Below, in pieces: positions 1 to 8,528 of a stretch of 64,000 nucleotides of DNA. The notes beneath the pieces were generated by a model that saw only the letters and a program-made list of their open reading frames with translations, did not search any database and was not told the origin of the DNA. The stretch is from Streptomyces wedmorensis (lineage in GTDB: Bacteria; Actinomycetota; Actinomycetes; Streptomycetales; Streptomycetaceae): contig NZ_JNWK01000038.1 in NCBI RefSeq assembly GCF_000716445.1, positions 1 through 64,000 of the forward strand, in the 5' to 3' direction. Numbering within the stretch: position 1 is the stretch's first letter; each line of letters opens with the position of its first letter. The translations under genes and the position numbers were made by a program.

Positions 1-81
1 CGCCGCGTCAACGTCCTCTGGGCCCTCCTCCGCGACGGACGGAGATACGAACTCACGCCACCCACCGCACGCGCGGCTTGA
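1..81 (+). pseudogene. IS110-family transposase, C-terminal remnant
   Basis: The frame is open from the window edge and encodes RRVNVLWALLRDGRRYE followed by a short tail and a TGA. The NVLWALLRDGR block is typical of the extreme C-terminus of IS110/IS116/IS902 transposases (DEDD catalytic domain plus serine-containing C-terminal domain). Only 26 codons are inside the window, so whether the upstream gene is intact cannot be judged. Confidence 0.6.
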
Positions 82-395
82 CAGACCGCATTAGGAATCG
101 CTGTATCCGGCGACCCCTCCCCGCGCCGACGGGGGCGTCCCCTTAAGTTCACCGGGCGGCCTGCTGATCAAGGACTGCTCCCTGAACCCGCGGGGATGAC
201 TGCGTGGCGTTAGCGGCGCGCAATGGCCCCGGAATCTTCGGTCTGGGCGGGCCCCACGTCGGTGGTTGAAACGGCGCTTGTTCCGGCCTGACGTGGCTCC
301 GGGTTCCGGCCCCAGCAGGGCGAGCCAAGGTAGTTGTGGGGCTGTTGAGGTGGGCTGATGGGCCTTGAGAGAGAATGCTGCGCATGACGACTTGA
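82..395. other. Gap of about 310 bp with no supported gene
   Basis: Long frames exist on both strands, but none has a ribosome binding site, family-like sequence or a convincing start. The stretch probably holds the outer end of the IS110 element and upstream DNA of the next small gene. Confidence 0.5.
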
Positions 396-722
396 AGAGC
401 ACCGGCCGGGCGGCAGCACTGGGTCAAGGTCGCGACCTGGGACACGGTCAGGGACGGCGATCGCCGAATCTGCATTACCTGCGGGACGGCAGTCCGCTCC
501 TACCAGTTCCGTCTCTATCCGCCCGAGTCCTCGATGTTCGAGCGGTGCGTCGGCTTGGCGTGGTGCTCGGGGTGCCGGATCTACTCCGGTGCGATGGTCC
601 GTATTCCCCGAACGCGTGTCCTCGTTGACGCACTGAGCTCCCTGCCTGAGGACGAGTCTGTTCGACTGCGTCGCAGCGAGGCGAAACTGGTCGACTATCT
701 CGATCGCCAAGGTCGCCGGTAG
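396..722 (+). CDS. Small cysteine-pair protein, hypothetical; start uncertain
   Basis: The frame is open from a TGA at 393 to the stop at 722. The convincing part begins near 423 with VKVATWDTVRDGDRRICITC. It contains two CxxC pairs (ICITCGTAV and AWCSGCRIY), suggesting a small zinc ribbon, and ends in a charged helix (residues SLPEDESVRLRRSEAKL). No ATG, GTG or TTG lies between the upstream stop and the first conserved residues; the first in-frame ATG is 534, which would remove the first cysteine pair. Either the start codon was lost or the gene is 5-prime truncated. It is not recognised as a named family and the function is unknown. Confidence 0.45.
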   Translation, partial: RAPAGRQHWVKVATWDTVRDGDRRICITCGTAVRSYQFRLYPPESSMFERCVGLAWCSGCRIYSGAMVRIPRTRVLVDALSSLPEDESVRLRRSEAKLVDYLDRQGRR

Positions 723-1113
723 CCGTGATCCACATCAGGGGGTGACCGGTCGTCCATGAGGGTTACTTCTTCGACTGCTGCTTGGCCGGGGTCTGGGCGA
801 GGCGGTAGGACTCGGTGCCGGTCCTCGCACTCGGAGCGGCCCGCGGCCGCTTCGGCGGGCGTCAGGGCTTCGACGCCCTGCTCACCCCGGACGGGCGGTG
901 CGGACTTCGCCGCCTCGCCCGGCGCGGCCCTGACCAGATCCGGGTGGACGATCCGGCCTGGATCTGGGCCGCACCTTGGGAAGCGGCCCTGCACGCATGC
1001 CGTAGCACTGCCGCCGTCCCGTCCGCCCGTGATCCCCGCGTACATGCAGAGCTCGTACAGCCGGGGGTGTGGAACGAACGGTATCCCGCACATGGCTCTG
1101 CGCTGACGAACAT
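723..1113. other. Gap of about 390 bp with no supported gene
   Basis: Nothing with family-like sequence was found on either strand. It separates the small zinc-ribbon gene from the terminator of the leftward sigma/SsgA-like operon. Confidence 0.45.
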
Positions 1114-1142
1114 GCCGAACCCGCCCTTCGCGCGGGTTCGGC
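1114..1142 (-). terminator. Hairpin terminator of the sigma/SsgA-like operon
   Basis: GCCGAACCCGC, a 7-nt loop, then GCGGGTTCGGC form a perfect 11-bp stem. It lies 12 bases beyond the stop codon at 1154 of the leftward gene. There is no long U tract, as is usual for Streptomyces terminators. Confidence 0.6.
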
Positions 1143-1153
1143 GTCGGCTCTTG

Positions 1154-2107
1154 TCAGGCGTTGTTGTTCTTCCGTCGCGGCGAGTCCACCGGCGGCGGTG
1201 GGCTGTCGGGGAAGGCGGCGTCGACATTGACGTGCTTGCGTTCCGTTCCTGGGGGGACGGCTTTGTGCGTGGCCCGCAGGAATGCTTGGAAGGCACCGGC
1301 CGGGGCCTGCATCAGTGCTTCACCCTCGGGTGAGCTGAGAGCGATGCACACAGTGCCCTTGCCTGTCATGGAGGGCCAGACACGTACGTCCCCGGTGCCG
1401 ACGGGGGTGCGGACGCCTCCGGTCAGCAGTTCGCGCGAGAAGACCCACTGGACGGTTTCCTCCGCGCCGGTGTGGAACGTCATCTGGACGGCGTAGGGGT
1501 CCGAGACACGGTAGACGGCCTCGGCGGGTACGGGGAGCGAGGAGCAGTCGGAGACGACCAGTCGGAGCATGAAGCTGCACGTCACTTCGGTGATCTCCGG
1601 CTTCCCGTGGGTGCGGACGGTCCATCCGCTCGCCGGTTTCGTCGGCTTCTGCCGTTCGAGGGCAGCCTTGCGCGCATGGAGCCGTTCCAGGAAGCCCCGC
1701 AGAGCGGTGAGCCGCTCGGGTCCCGCGGACGGGGATGCCTTCTGCTCCGCCTCGCCCCGCATGATCTCCGCCGCTCCCTCCTCCGCTCCCTCGCTTCCGA
1801 GGGCATCGGCGTGCTGCGCGATGCGCCGCAGTGCGGTGGTGGCCGTACGCGATCTCAGCTGGGTGGCCGCGGGGGTGGCGAGGCTGCTGCGCTCCAGCTG
1901 CGCCACGAAACCCACGATGCCGGCGGCGGTCCGGACCTCGAGGGGGTCCAGGTCCTCCTCCAGATCGAGCTTCGTGTAGAGGGTGTGGAGTTCGTTCATG
2001 CAGGAGTCGATGCGGGCACGTGCGGAAGGCGGTACGCGCAACCGGAGCAGGCGGACTCGTGCGATGGCCTCGGCCACCGTCGTGGTGGTCAGCTCTTCGG
2101 GTTTCAT
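1154..2107 (-). CDS. SsgA-like (SALP) protein with long helical N-terminal extension
   Basis: Residues of about 165-300 match the SsgA/SsgB family of sporulation and cell-division proteins: LRLVVSDCSSLPVPAEAVY, DPYAVQMTFHTGAEETVQWV, GTGDVRVWPS, CIALSSPEGEAL and AVPPGTE. Ordinary SALPs are about 130-145 residues. This one is 317 because a Glu/Arg-rich helical region of about 160 residues precedes the domain. SsgB recruits FtsZ to sporulation septa and other paralogues steer wall remodelling; the role here is inferred. The start overlaps the stop of the upstream sigma factor (ATGA), so the two are probably translationally coupled. Confidence 0.85.
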   Translation of the reverse strand: MKPEELTTTTVAEAIARVRLLRLRVPPSARARIDSCMNELHTLYTKLDLEEDLDPLEVRTAAGIVGFVAQLERSSLATPAATQLRSRTATTALRRIAQHADALGSEGAEEGAAEIMRGEAEQKASPSAGPERLTALRGFLERLHARKAALERQKPTKPASGWTVRTHGKPEITEVTCSFMLRLVVSDCSSLPVPAEAVYRVSDPYAVQMTFHTGAEETVQWVFSRELLTGGVRTPVGTGDVRVWPSMTGKGTVCIALSSPEGEALMQAPAGAFQAFLRATHKAVPPGTERKHVNVDAAFPDSPPPPVDSPRRKNNNA

Positions 2108-3000
2108 TCGGCGTCTTCCCCGTCCTTGCTCGGGTTCCCGGATGCGGCGGGCGGTGCGGGCGGTGGTCCGCTTTGATGAGGCGGGCGTTTGCGGCGCAGG
2201 CGTGACAGGCGCATCGTCACGGCGGCTGCGGACATGCTGAGGTGTTCGCCGACCTCTTGCCTGCTGTAGCCCATCATCGACAGCAGCACGGCCGTGCGTG
2301 TGTCCTCGTCGGCGATGTCGGCCAGGAAGCTCTGGACGGCCCTGCGTCCGATGATCTCGTCCTCGGTGGAGGGTCGGTGGTCGGCCAGGACAAGAGCCGC
2401 GCTCTCCAGTCCGCCGGGGACGCAGGGTGGTCTGCGGGAGCGTTCCCTTGCCCAGCGGTCGTAGACCGTGCTGAACTCGCCCAGGACCGCGCCGATGAAG
2501 TAGGTCTTGAGCGAGGCTCCGCCTTCCGGTTTCCAGCGCCCCTTGATCAGGGCGTGTTCACGGAAGACCCGCAGGGCGCGGGCGATGGTCTCGCACACGA
2601 GTTCTTCGCGTTCGTCGCGGTCGGCCAGCAGCGCGTCCCAGTCGTACTGCGTGCGGCGTACGGGGCGTTGCCGTGCCGCGCACAGGCCGATGATCTGGCC
2701 GGTGTAGAGCCAGTTCATCGCGACCGGATACGCGTAGGCGGCCAAGGAGTCGGCCATCAGGTCCCAGACGACACCGCTGAAGTCCGCGTTCGCCAGCATC
2801 TCGTACGTGGCGGCGTCCTCGGCCACGCGCGCGGCGTCCTCGGCGGCCGCTTCACGGGCACTGCGGGCGATCTCCTCGGTGCTCGCCTCCGCTCTGGTGT
2901 AGTAGAGGGGCGGGCGCGGATGGCCGCCGACGGCGGGATGTTCCTCCGACACGTCTCCTGCCGGCGGTGGCGACGATCCGTCCTGCTGATCGTTGTGCAT
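2104..3000 (-). CDS. Sigma-70-type (ECF-like) RNA polymerase sigma factor
   Basis: The C-terminal third resembles sigma region 4: an acidic TEDEIIGRRAVQSFLADIAD leads to AVLLSMMGYSRQEVGEHL and AVTMRLSRLRRKR, a helix-turn-helix with an Arg-rich recognition helix. A region-2-like helix (ETIARALRVFREHAL, then LKTYFIGAVLGEFSTVYDRW) lies at about residues 135-185. The N-terminal 80 residues are acidic and low in complexity. It is the first gene of a two-gene operon with the SsgA-like protein, overlapping by four bases, so it may control that protein or be controlled with it. The exact sigma subgroup was not recognised. Confidence 0.75.
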   Translation of the reverse strand: MHNDQQDGSSPPPAGDVSEEHPAVGGHPRPPLYYTRAEASTEEIARSAREAAAEDAARVAEDAATYEMLANADFSGVVWDLMADSLAAYAYPVAMNWLYTGQIIGLCAARQRPVRRTQYDWDALLADRDEREELVCETIARALRVFREHALIKGRWKPEGGASLKTYFIGAVLGEFSTVYDRWARERSRRPPCVPGGLESAALVLADHRPSTEDEIIGRRAVQSFLADIADEDTRTAVLLSMMGYSRQEVGEHLSMSAAAVTMRLSRLRRKRPPHQSGPPPAPPAASGNPSKDGEDAE

Positions 3001-3065
3001 GCGTCTCCTTGGTGCACGCCAGGTTCTGGCTGTGCGCGAGTACTAGGGGAGGGGCGGCCGGCCGT

Positions 3066-3398
3066 CTAACGCGGATTGCGGGAATTAGTCCGGGATCCGG
3101 GCCGGGAGGCCGGGCGGGTCGGTGACGGCGCAGGGTGTTCGCCCTCCCCGGGCCGCACGTGATCATGACCGGGCTGATCGTTGTACGGCTCGCCGGACGC
3201 CTCACCGATGAGCGTGCGGAAGAACATCACCGCTCCCGCGAACGAGGCCGCGGCGGTCAGCAACGCGGAGGGGAGCGTGGCTCCCTCGCGGGCGGTGAGC
3301 AGTCCGGCGCAGGCTCCTGCCAGCGAGCCCAGGAGAAAGACGAGCGTGGCGCGGACGGTGAGGAGAGGCCCCTGGTCCAAGGGCGGTCGTGATCGCAT
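3066..3398 (-). CDS. Small membrane protein, hypothetical
   Basis: The 110-residue protein has two hydrophobic segments, TLVFLLGSLAGACAGLL (about residues 17-33) and SALLTAAASFAGAVMFF (about 44-60). A hydrophilic Pro/Arg/Gly-rich tail follows. It lies immediately upstream of the sigma/SsgA-like operon in the same direction, separated by only 65 bases, and could belong to that transcription unit. No family was recognised. Confidence 0.5.
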   Translation of the reverse strand: MRSRPPLDQGPLLTVRATLVFLLGSLAGACAGLLTAREGATLPSALLTAAASFAGAVMFFRTLIGEASGEPYNDQPGHDHVRPGEGEHPAPSPTRPASRPGSRTNSRNPR

Positions 3399-3911
3399 GG
3401 TTCTTCACCTCGAATGTGCGGGAATCCAGACGGCTCGGCGCGGTCGTGGAGTCGCATGCTGTTGTCGAGGCTCTAGGGACGGAGCTGCTTGCCACCTCAC
3501 GCCTGGTCGCGAGATCGAGCCTCCCGTCGCGGAACTGCCCGGCCGCACCGTACGAGAGTTCGTCACCGACCTTGCCGGCCCTCCCGGCGACACAGCCGGC
3601 GACCTGCCCTGTGAGGAAGACGAAGGCACCGACCTGGCGATGCTCGTCATCGGCGGTGTGCTCACCTGCAGCGACGCGGGTCCATGCTCAAAGAGCATCT
3701 GGTCCCGGCGTTCTGTCGGTACGGCGTCACCGCTCACAGCTACAGCAAAGCCACAAGTGGAACGGGTCGACTCGATGTCCCAGCGCACCGGCCATTCACC
3801 AGGGCCTGGACTGCCCAGTGCTCCAGCTCCGCATCGCAGTCCTGGCACACCACGGAGTACGGACGGATGCAAGGACTGCCCGGTGCATGCCCGCCTGCAA
3901 CCGTGAGGAGG
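3399..3911. other. Gap of about 510 bp with possible decayed coding sequence
   Basis: A plus-strand stretch near 3520-3690 reads ELPGRTVREFVTDLAGPPGD and EGTDLAMLVIGGVLTCSDAG in one frame, then continues in another frame from 3684. On the minus strand, YSVVCQDCDAELEHWAVQAL (about 3790-3860) looks like a zinc-ribbon remnant. None of these can be joined into a credible gene. Confidence 0.3.
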
Positions 3912-4589
3912 TTAGAGGAGGAGGTAGTCGTCGTCGTCGACTCCTCCCCGCAGTCCCCACTCATCGAGGCCGGAGTAGATCACTGCGATACGGCCGCTGG
4001 GGAAGTCGAGTGCCGTGGCCTCCCCGCTATAGAGGGCTACCAGCGAGTCGGGTCCTCTCCACCAGGTGTCTGCCAGGCCCATCACCTCGCGCACCGGCGC
4101 GTAGCCGTTCAGCTCGATGCCATCGACCTCATCGCCGACGAGCTTGGTGATCTGTTTTGCCCACTTAGATGCGTGGTGAGTCAAGGCGAGCGCTTCCACC
4201 CAGCCCTCGATGGTCGCGTGGAGGGGCGCCCACCTCTGTGCATGGATACCGAACTCACCAGACGGACTGATCATGAATGAGTAGGGGACTGCGGTCCGCT
4301 GCATCCCGGCTTCGAACCACCACCCGGCGGAGTCTGCTTCGGGCGAGTCCGGATCGAGGTACTTGGGGCCTCCGTCGTACTGCGGTGCGGGTGGCAAGAG
4401 CAGACCGCCCCATCGCTCTTGATAGGCCGCCATTCGATCGATCACCGCTGCTGGGATGTCCCGCTCAAGCCACCACTGCCTGTGCCCCTCAACGGGGCGA
4501 ACGTCGACCTTGACGCCATGCACGGCGACAAAGGACCGCGCTCGTCGGGTCAGGCCGTCGGGCACATCGTCGATGAGGTGAAGATTCAC
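3912..4589 (-). CDS. Hypothetical protein, possibly SUKH/immunity-like
   Basis: A GTG at 4589 is taken as the start because the sequence from NLHLIDDVPDGLTRRARSF onward looks like real protein, while the frame upstream to 4817 is low-complexity Arg/Pro/Ser sequence. The 226-residue product is rich in Trp and acidic residues and ends in RGGVDDDDYLLL. The composition and the segments WWFEAGMQRTAVPYSFMIS and EGWVEALALTHHASKWA recall SMI1/KNR4-type (SUKH) proteins, many of which are toxin immunity proteins. That assignment is tentative. No adjacent toxin is visible. Confidence 0.5.
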   Translation of the reverse strand: MNLHLIDDVPDGLTRRARSFVAVHGVKVDVRPVEGHRQWWLERDIPAAVIDRMAAYQERWGGLLLPPAPQYDGGPKYLDPDSPEADSAGWWFEAGMQRTAVPYSFMISPSGEFGIHAQRWAPLHATIEGWVEALALTHHASKWAKQITKLVGDEVDGIELNGYAPVREVMGLADTWWRGPDSLVALYSGEATALDFPSGRIAVIYSGLDEWGLRGGVDDDDYLLL

Positions 4590-4735
4590 CCGGTGGACGC
4601 TACCCAGTAGCCGTGAGGAGAGCGTGCCTGGGGCCGGCCTCCGTACCCAGAAGCGGCTCTGACCTGGTCCAGGACCCTGTTCCGCACGTCTGAATATCCG
4701 CAGCTGCCGATAGCCCTGGAGAACCTCGCCACCAA

Positions 4736-4790
4736 GACGGGAAGGGCAGCTTCTGCCTTCTGGCCGGCCACGGGGGGGCAACGACGCCTT
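4736..4790 (+). repeat. Degenerate copy of a segment also found at about 5999-6053
   Basis: GACGGGAAGGGCAGCTTCTG here matches GACCGGGAAGGGCAGCTTCT near 6000, and similarity continues through a GGCC-CACGGGG block and a CCTTCTC block (roughly 80 percent over about 55 bases). The downstream copy sits in a readable frame (GKGSFYRLADHG) and this one is eroded. The two copies flank the ADP-ribosylglycohydrolase gene in the same orientation. Confidence 0.45.
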
Positions 4791-4957
4791 CTCTGAACTA
4801 CGAGATGAGGCCGGCAACCGAGGATCGGTCGTCGGCCCCTTCAGAGCTCAGAGCTCAGAGTTCCTTCACGTCGCTTGTGCGGGCGACGATCTGGTTCGGG
4901 AACCGAAGAAGGAATAGGCCCGCGCGGCTGTCGGCGCAACGCAGATAACCTGCGTGA

Positions 4958-5929
4958 ATGAAGCGGATCCAGCGGGCCGCTGGCGCGGTCGTCGGCTCAG
5001 CGGTGGGTGACGCTCTGGGCGGCCCCTTCGAGTTCGGTCCCCCGGGAGCGTTCTCCGCGCGGTTTCCCGCACCAGGTGCGGGTAGCGAGATGAGCGGAGG
5101 CGGTGGCTGGGACCCCGGCGAGGCCACCGACGACACGCAGATGGCCGTCCTGGTCGCGGAATCCCTGCTGGAGCGGGGCGGACTCGATCTGCCGGACATC
5201 TTCGCCCGCTTCCAGCGGTGGGCAGCGTCAGAACCGAAGGACATCGGCCTGCAGACCGAAGACGTCCTGACCAATGGCATGCCCTGGGACCTCGCCGCTG
5301 CCATCCATTTCCAAGTCAACCAGCGAGCAGCGGGAAACGGCTCCTTGATGCGGGCATCGACCTCCGCTGTCCACTTCGCGGCCGCCGGCCAAGAAGCCAC
5401 CATGGACGCGGCCCGTCGTATCGCTGCCCTCACCCATGGGGACCGCGCGGCCTGGGAAGGCACCGCGATCTTCCACGAACTCATCCGCGTCACGCTCGAG
5501 GACGCCGACCCCCTCGCCGCGCTCCCGGACGTCCTGGCTCTAATCCACCCTGACCACCGCCACCGCTACTCCGTGGTCCTCGCGTCCGACTGGCACCCCG
5601 ATCAGGCGACCGAGTTCAACGGTGCCGTCTGGCCCTGTCTGGGCTCCGCTGTCTGGGCCCTGCGCACCACCGCCGACTTCGAAGACGCGATACGTGCGGC
5701 AATCGACCTCGGCGGTGACACGGACACCGTCGCCGCGGTGACCGGAGGCCTCGCAGGGGCGTACTACGGGCTGGCTGCAATCCCCGCCCACTGGACGCAG
5801 CCGCTGCATGTCCCCCTCCCAGGATTCGATGGACGAGTGCTGCACATGGCAGACCTGCTCCACCTTGCAGACCGCCTCGGAGAGGGGCTGTCGAAGAGAC
5901 AGGTGTGGTCAACCCCGCACTGGGCCTGA
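4958..5929 (+). CDS. ADP-ribosylglycohydrolase family protein (DraG/ARH-like)
   Basis: At 323 residues it has the usual length for this all-helical hydrolase family, which removes ADP-ribose from proteins or small molecules using two Mg ions. Visible motifs are GDALGGPFEF (about 18-27), ATDDTQM (about 55-61, metal-binding TDDT), GNGSLMR (about 127-133), LTHGD, and GGDTDTVAAVTGGLAGAYYG (about 251-270), the second metal/substrate signature. All expected acidic metal ligands seem present, so it should be active. No ADP-ribosyltransferase is encoded next to it, so the substrate is unknown. Confidence 0.9.
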   Translation: MKRIQRAAGAVVGSAVGDALGGPFEFGPPGAFSARFPAPGAGSEMSGGGGWDPGEATDDTQMAVLVAESLLERGGLDLPDIFARFQRWAASEPKDIGLQTEDVLTNGMPWDLAAAIHFQVNQRAAGNGSLMRASTSAVHFAAAGQEATMDAARRIAALTHGDRAAWEGTAIFHELIRVTLEDADPLAALPDVLALIHPDHRHRYSVVLASDWHPDQATEFNGAVWPCLGSAVWALRTTADFEDAIRAAIDLGGDTDTVAAVTGGLAGAYYGLAAIPAHWTQPLHVPLPGFDGRVLHMADLLHLADRLGEGLSKRQVWSTPHWA

Positions 5930-5933
5930 GCGG

Positions 5934-6190
5934 GTGCGGCTGGAGGCCTTCCGGCAGGACAGGATGGGCTTCAACGCCATCCAGTCCATCCGCCTCCAGA
6001 CCGGGAAGGGCAGCTTCTACCGTCTGGCCGACCACGGGGTCGACGACTCCTTCTCCGAACCACTCAAGGAGTGGACGGATCCTGCCGCCGAGCTCCCCGA
6101 GGACGCTGTCGGTCGTGACCGCCTGCTCACCAGCATCAGCGTGCACGGATTCAGCGGAACGGCCGACTCCTCACCCCATCACCGCGGCCC
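5934..6190 (+). pseudogene. Fragment of an unidentified protein downstream of the glycohydrolase
   Basis: The frame reads EAFRQDRMGFNAIQSIRLQT, GKGSFYRLADHGVDD and PLKEWTDPAAELPEDAVGRD and looks genuinely coding until about 6170. After that it becomes Arg/Pro-rich noise. A GTG at 5934 could start it, but no ribosome binding site is evident and the C-terminus is lost. A second eroded copy lies upstream at about 4740. The family was not recognised. Confidence 0.4.
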
Positions 6191-6289
6191 GGGAGGACGC
6201 ACCTCGAGGCCCAGGAGCGAAGCTCGACGCCCGGGCACGGTGCTTTCTGCGCACGCGGGGGGCCTCGGGAACAACTCTGGACCTGCTCG

Positions 6290-6435
6290 TCGGCCCACCC
6301 TGATGAAGCTGGGTCGCGTAAGACGGTCCTGTCAGCACGATGACGTCGAGCCGGAGCGCACGCGCGGCTGCATGGAGATCAGTGGTGGTCGGCCGGGCGC
6401 CGTATTCGACCTGACGCAGTAGGCCGGGGGAGTAC
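6290..6435 (-). pseudogene. Remnant of an XRE-type helix-turn-helix regulator
   Basis: The minus strand reads GLLRQVEYGARPTTTDLHAA then ARALRLDVIVLTGPSYATQL. This is the pattern of the second half of a Streptomyces XRE domain (recognition helix, then ALRVDVxxLTGQPY). No helix-turn-helix start and no downstream ligand or TPR domain remain, so this is a short relic. Confidence 0.45.
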
Positions 6436-6639
6436 GGCAGCCGGCCGGCCGGTTCTGGCCGCGCTGGCCGGGCAAGGCGACGCCGCTCTTCGACGCGGGT
6501 TGCGGGCAGATAGCCGGTGCACGACGGCATCCTGCCTGCCTCGCGTTCCTGACGCGTCGCCTGGAACGGCGCTCGCCTCCACCCCGACCCCACCCCTGGC
6601 TCCGCCCGGACCGGCGGCGGTTGCGTAGGGTCGGACGTC

Positions 6640-7185
6640 ATGAGCACTCGGACCCTGTACCTGTTCGCCTCGGCAGCCCCGCCCCTCTTCGACGTCGCCC
6701 ACGTCATCGAGGACGCGCAGGCCGACGGCTGGGACGTCTGCCTCGGCCTCACCCCTACCGCTGCCCGCTGGCTGGCGGAATCGCTCGACGGCTTGGCCGC
6801 ACTCACCGGAAACCCGGTCCGCTGGGACTACCAACTGCCCGGCGAGCCCGACGTATGGCCGAAGGCAGACGCAATCCTCTTCGCGCCCACCACCTTCAAC
6901 AGCGTCAACGCGTGGGCGCTTGGCCTGACCGACCGGTTCGTCCTCGGGGTCGTCGCACAGGCGATCGGCAAGGGCATCCCGACCGTGGCCGTGCCGTGCG
7001 TGAACACGGCCCACGTGCAGCACCCGCAGTTCGACCTGTCGGTCGAGACCCTCCGCGGCGCCGGAGTGACGATGCTCTACGGCGACAACGGCTTCATGCC
7101 GAACCAGCCGGGCCAGGACGACCCGGCGGCCTACCCGTGGCGGGTGGCGCTCGACACGGTGGACCAACTCGTGCCGCGCCCGTAA
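6640..7185 (+). CDS. Flavoprotein (HFCD-like, FMN-binding)
   Basis: The 181-residue protein has the fold signature of the flavoprotein/HFCD family: a Rossmann-like start (TLYLFASAAPPLFDVAHVIE), DGWDVCLGLTPTAARWL, ADAILFAPTTFNSVNAWALG (the PATANT-like FMN-binding segment), then VLGVVAQAIGKGIPTVAVPC. Family members decarboxylate cysteine residues or bind FMN in small-molecule metabolism. The stand-alone Streptomyces homologues have no assigned substrate. It appears monocistronic. Confidence 0.8.
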   Translation: MSTRTLYLFASAAPPLFDVAHVIEDAQADGWDVCLGLTPTAARWLAESLDGLAALTGNPVRWDYQLPGEPDVWPKADAILFAPTTFNSVNAWALGLTDRFVLGVVAQAIGKGIPTVAVPCVNTAHVQHPQFDLSVETLRGAGVTMLYGDNGFMPNQPGQDDPAAYPWRVALDTVDQLVPRP

Positions 7186-7388
7186 CTCAGTCACTGGCCA
7201 GCCGTACGACCCCGATGTGGCGATCGAACTTCCCGATGGGCTGACGCAGGTGATGACCCCTCGTCGGTCACCTGCACCTCGGTGTCGTCCTGCTGCTCCC
7301 CGTCTGGCGGGATGACTCCCTGGTCCGGATCGGCTGCGTGGCCGGTACCGATTGCTCCCTGCTGTGCGGGGACCACTCCGGGGCGTGG
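7186..7388. other. Intergenic region between flavoprotein and IS5 relic
   Basis: No gene is seen. The 13-mer CAGTCACTGGCCA occurs here near 7190 and again just before the conservon near 9220. It may be chance or a shared promoter-proximal element. Confidence 0.3.
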
Positions 7389-7982
7389 TCAGTGGGGCGG
7401 GGGAGGGGACTCTGCTGCCTGTGCGCGTGGGGTTGGGGCCGTGAGCGCTGTGGCCGCTGTGGCCGCTGTGGTGTGTGGTGAGTGCTGCCGGGCGGGCTCA
7501 CCGTGCCTGTGCGGGCTTACCACCGCACTCACCACAGCTGCTCCCCGACCGTGTGGGGATGCCCCGCCTCGCATCCCGCGCCCGCAGGGTGGCCGGCATT
7601 GTCGGGGCGTGGTGAGTCCGGTCGGGCTGGGTTCTGTCGTCAAATGCCACGCCCACATCAGGAGCGAGGCGAGGGTGACGGCTGCTTCGTAGGACTCGGC
7701 GGTCTTGTCGTAGCGGGTGGCGATGCCGCGCCATTGCTTGAGGCATTTGAAGCAGCGTTCGACGACGTTGCGGGGCTTGTAGACCTCGGGGTCGAAGGCC
7801 GGCGGGCGGCCTCCGCGGCTGCCCCGCCGGGCCCGGTTGCGGACCTGGTCGGCCCGCTCGGGAATCGTATGGGTGATGCCCCGGCGGCGGAGCCAGTTGC
7901 GGATGGCCTTCGAGCTGCAGCCCTTGTCTCCCAGGACGTGATCGGGCCGGATGCGGGGCCGTCCCGGTCCGAGGCGAGGCAC
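7389..7982 (-). pseudogene. IS5-family transposase, N-terminally truncated
   Basis: The conserved part runs from RLGPGRPRIRPDHVLGDKG through SSKAIRNWLRRRGITHTIPE, RGGRPPAFDPEVYKPRNVVE and LKQWRGIATRYDKTAESYEA. It includes the second catalytic Asp (GDKG) and the catalytic Glu (VVERCF) of the DDE domain. The N-terminal DNA-binding part and first catalytic Asp are missing. After LASLLMWA the frame continues into Arg/Pro/Ser noise, so the native stop may also be lost. Confidence 0.75.
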
Positions 7983-8097
7983 CCGGACTCAGCCACCACG
8001 CCCGACCCCGAACCTGCGGGCAACCTGCTCATCGGCCGAGGTCAGCGCCCTGGGAACATGGTGGGAAGGGAGTGGCAATCCGCCCAGCGGTGCCAGC

Positions 8098-8528
8098 ATG
8101 GCCTTGATCGACGTCGGGGGAGACAAAGCGTTCGGTCGCCATGTCGAGTTCTTGGATGCCTTCAGCATCCCGTGGGCAGCCATCGCGGACGGCCCCGCTC
8201 TGCACCCCACAAGCGATCTGTACCAGCAGTTGAAGGATCATGGGTCCTTCTCTGCCGCGGAACCGGGCAGCGTGGAATGTGATGCATGGAAGGAGTTCTG
8301 GGCAGCGCACGGGGTGTTCGGCGTCGATGATGTCTTTGGGAACGACGGCTCGATGGCAGGCGAGTCGGAGGCTCACCTCAAGCGGTTGGACCCTGAGCTC
8401 CTGAGCCGGGTCGGCAAGGGACGGAGCGAGCCCCGAAAGGGTGCCGCGTTCGCCGGTGAGTACCCATGCCGAAGGACATTTCAGACCTCTACGCGATGAT
8501 CCTGGAGCGCCTGAAGCCCACCGCCTGA
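8098..8528 (+). pseudogene. OLD-family/TOPRIM nuclease, C-terminal remnant with frameshift
   Basis: MALIDVGGDKAFGRHVEFLD and AFSIPWAAIADGPALHP match the TOPRIM segment of OLD-like ATP-dependent nucleases, where the DxGGD motif and following Asp bind metal. DLYQQLKDHGSF follows. The C-terminus PKDISDLYAMILERLKPTA is in a different frame (ATG at 8466, stop 8526-8528), so a frameshift separates it. The N-terminal ATPase domain is absent. OLD nucleases take part in phage defence, so this may be a decayed defence gene. Confidence 0.6.

Noticed and set aside
3912..4817. Full-length 301-residue reading of the leftward frame starting at 4817
   Set aside because: The first 76 codons are Arg/Pro/Ser noise and overlap a segment that matches the 5999 repeat on the other strand; the GTG at 4589 is a better start.
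7430..7500. GTGGCCGCT repeats as a regulatory or coding repeat
   Set aside because: Only about three short copies in low-complexity sequence within the tail of an IS5 relic.
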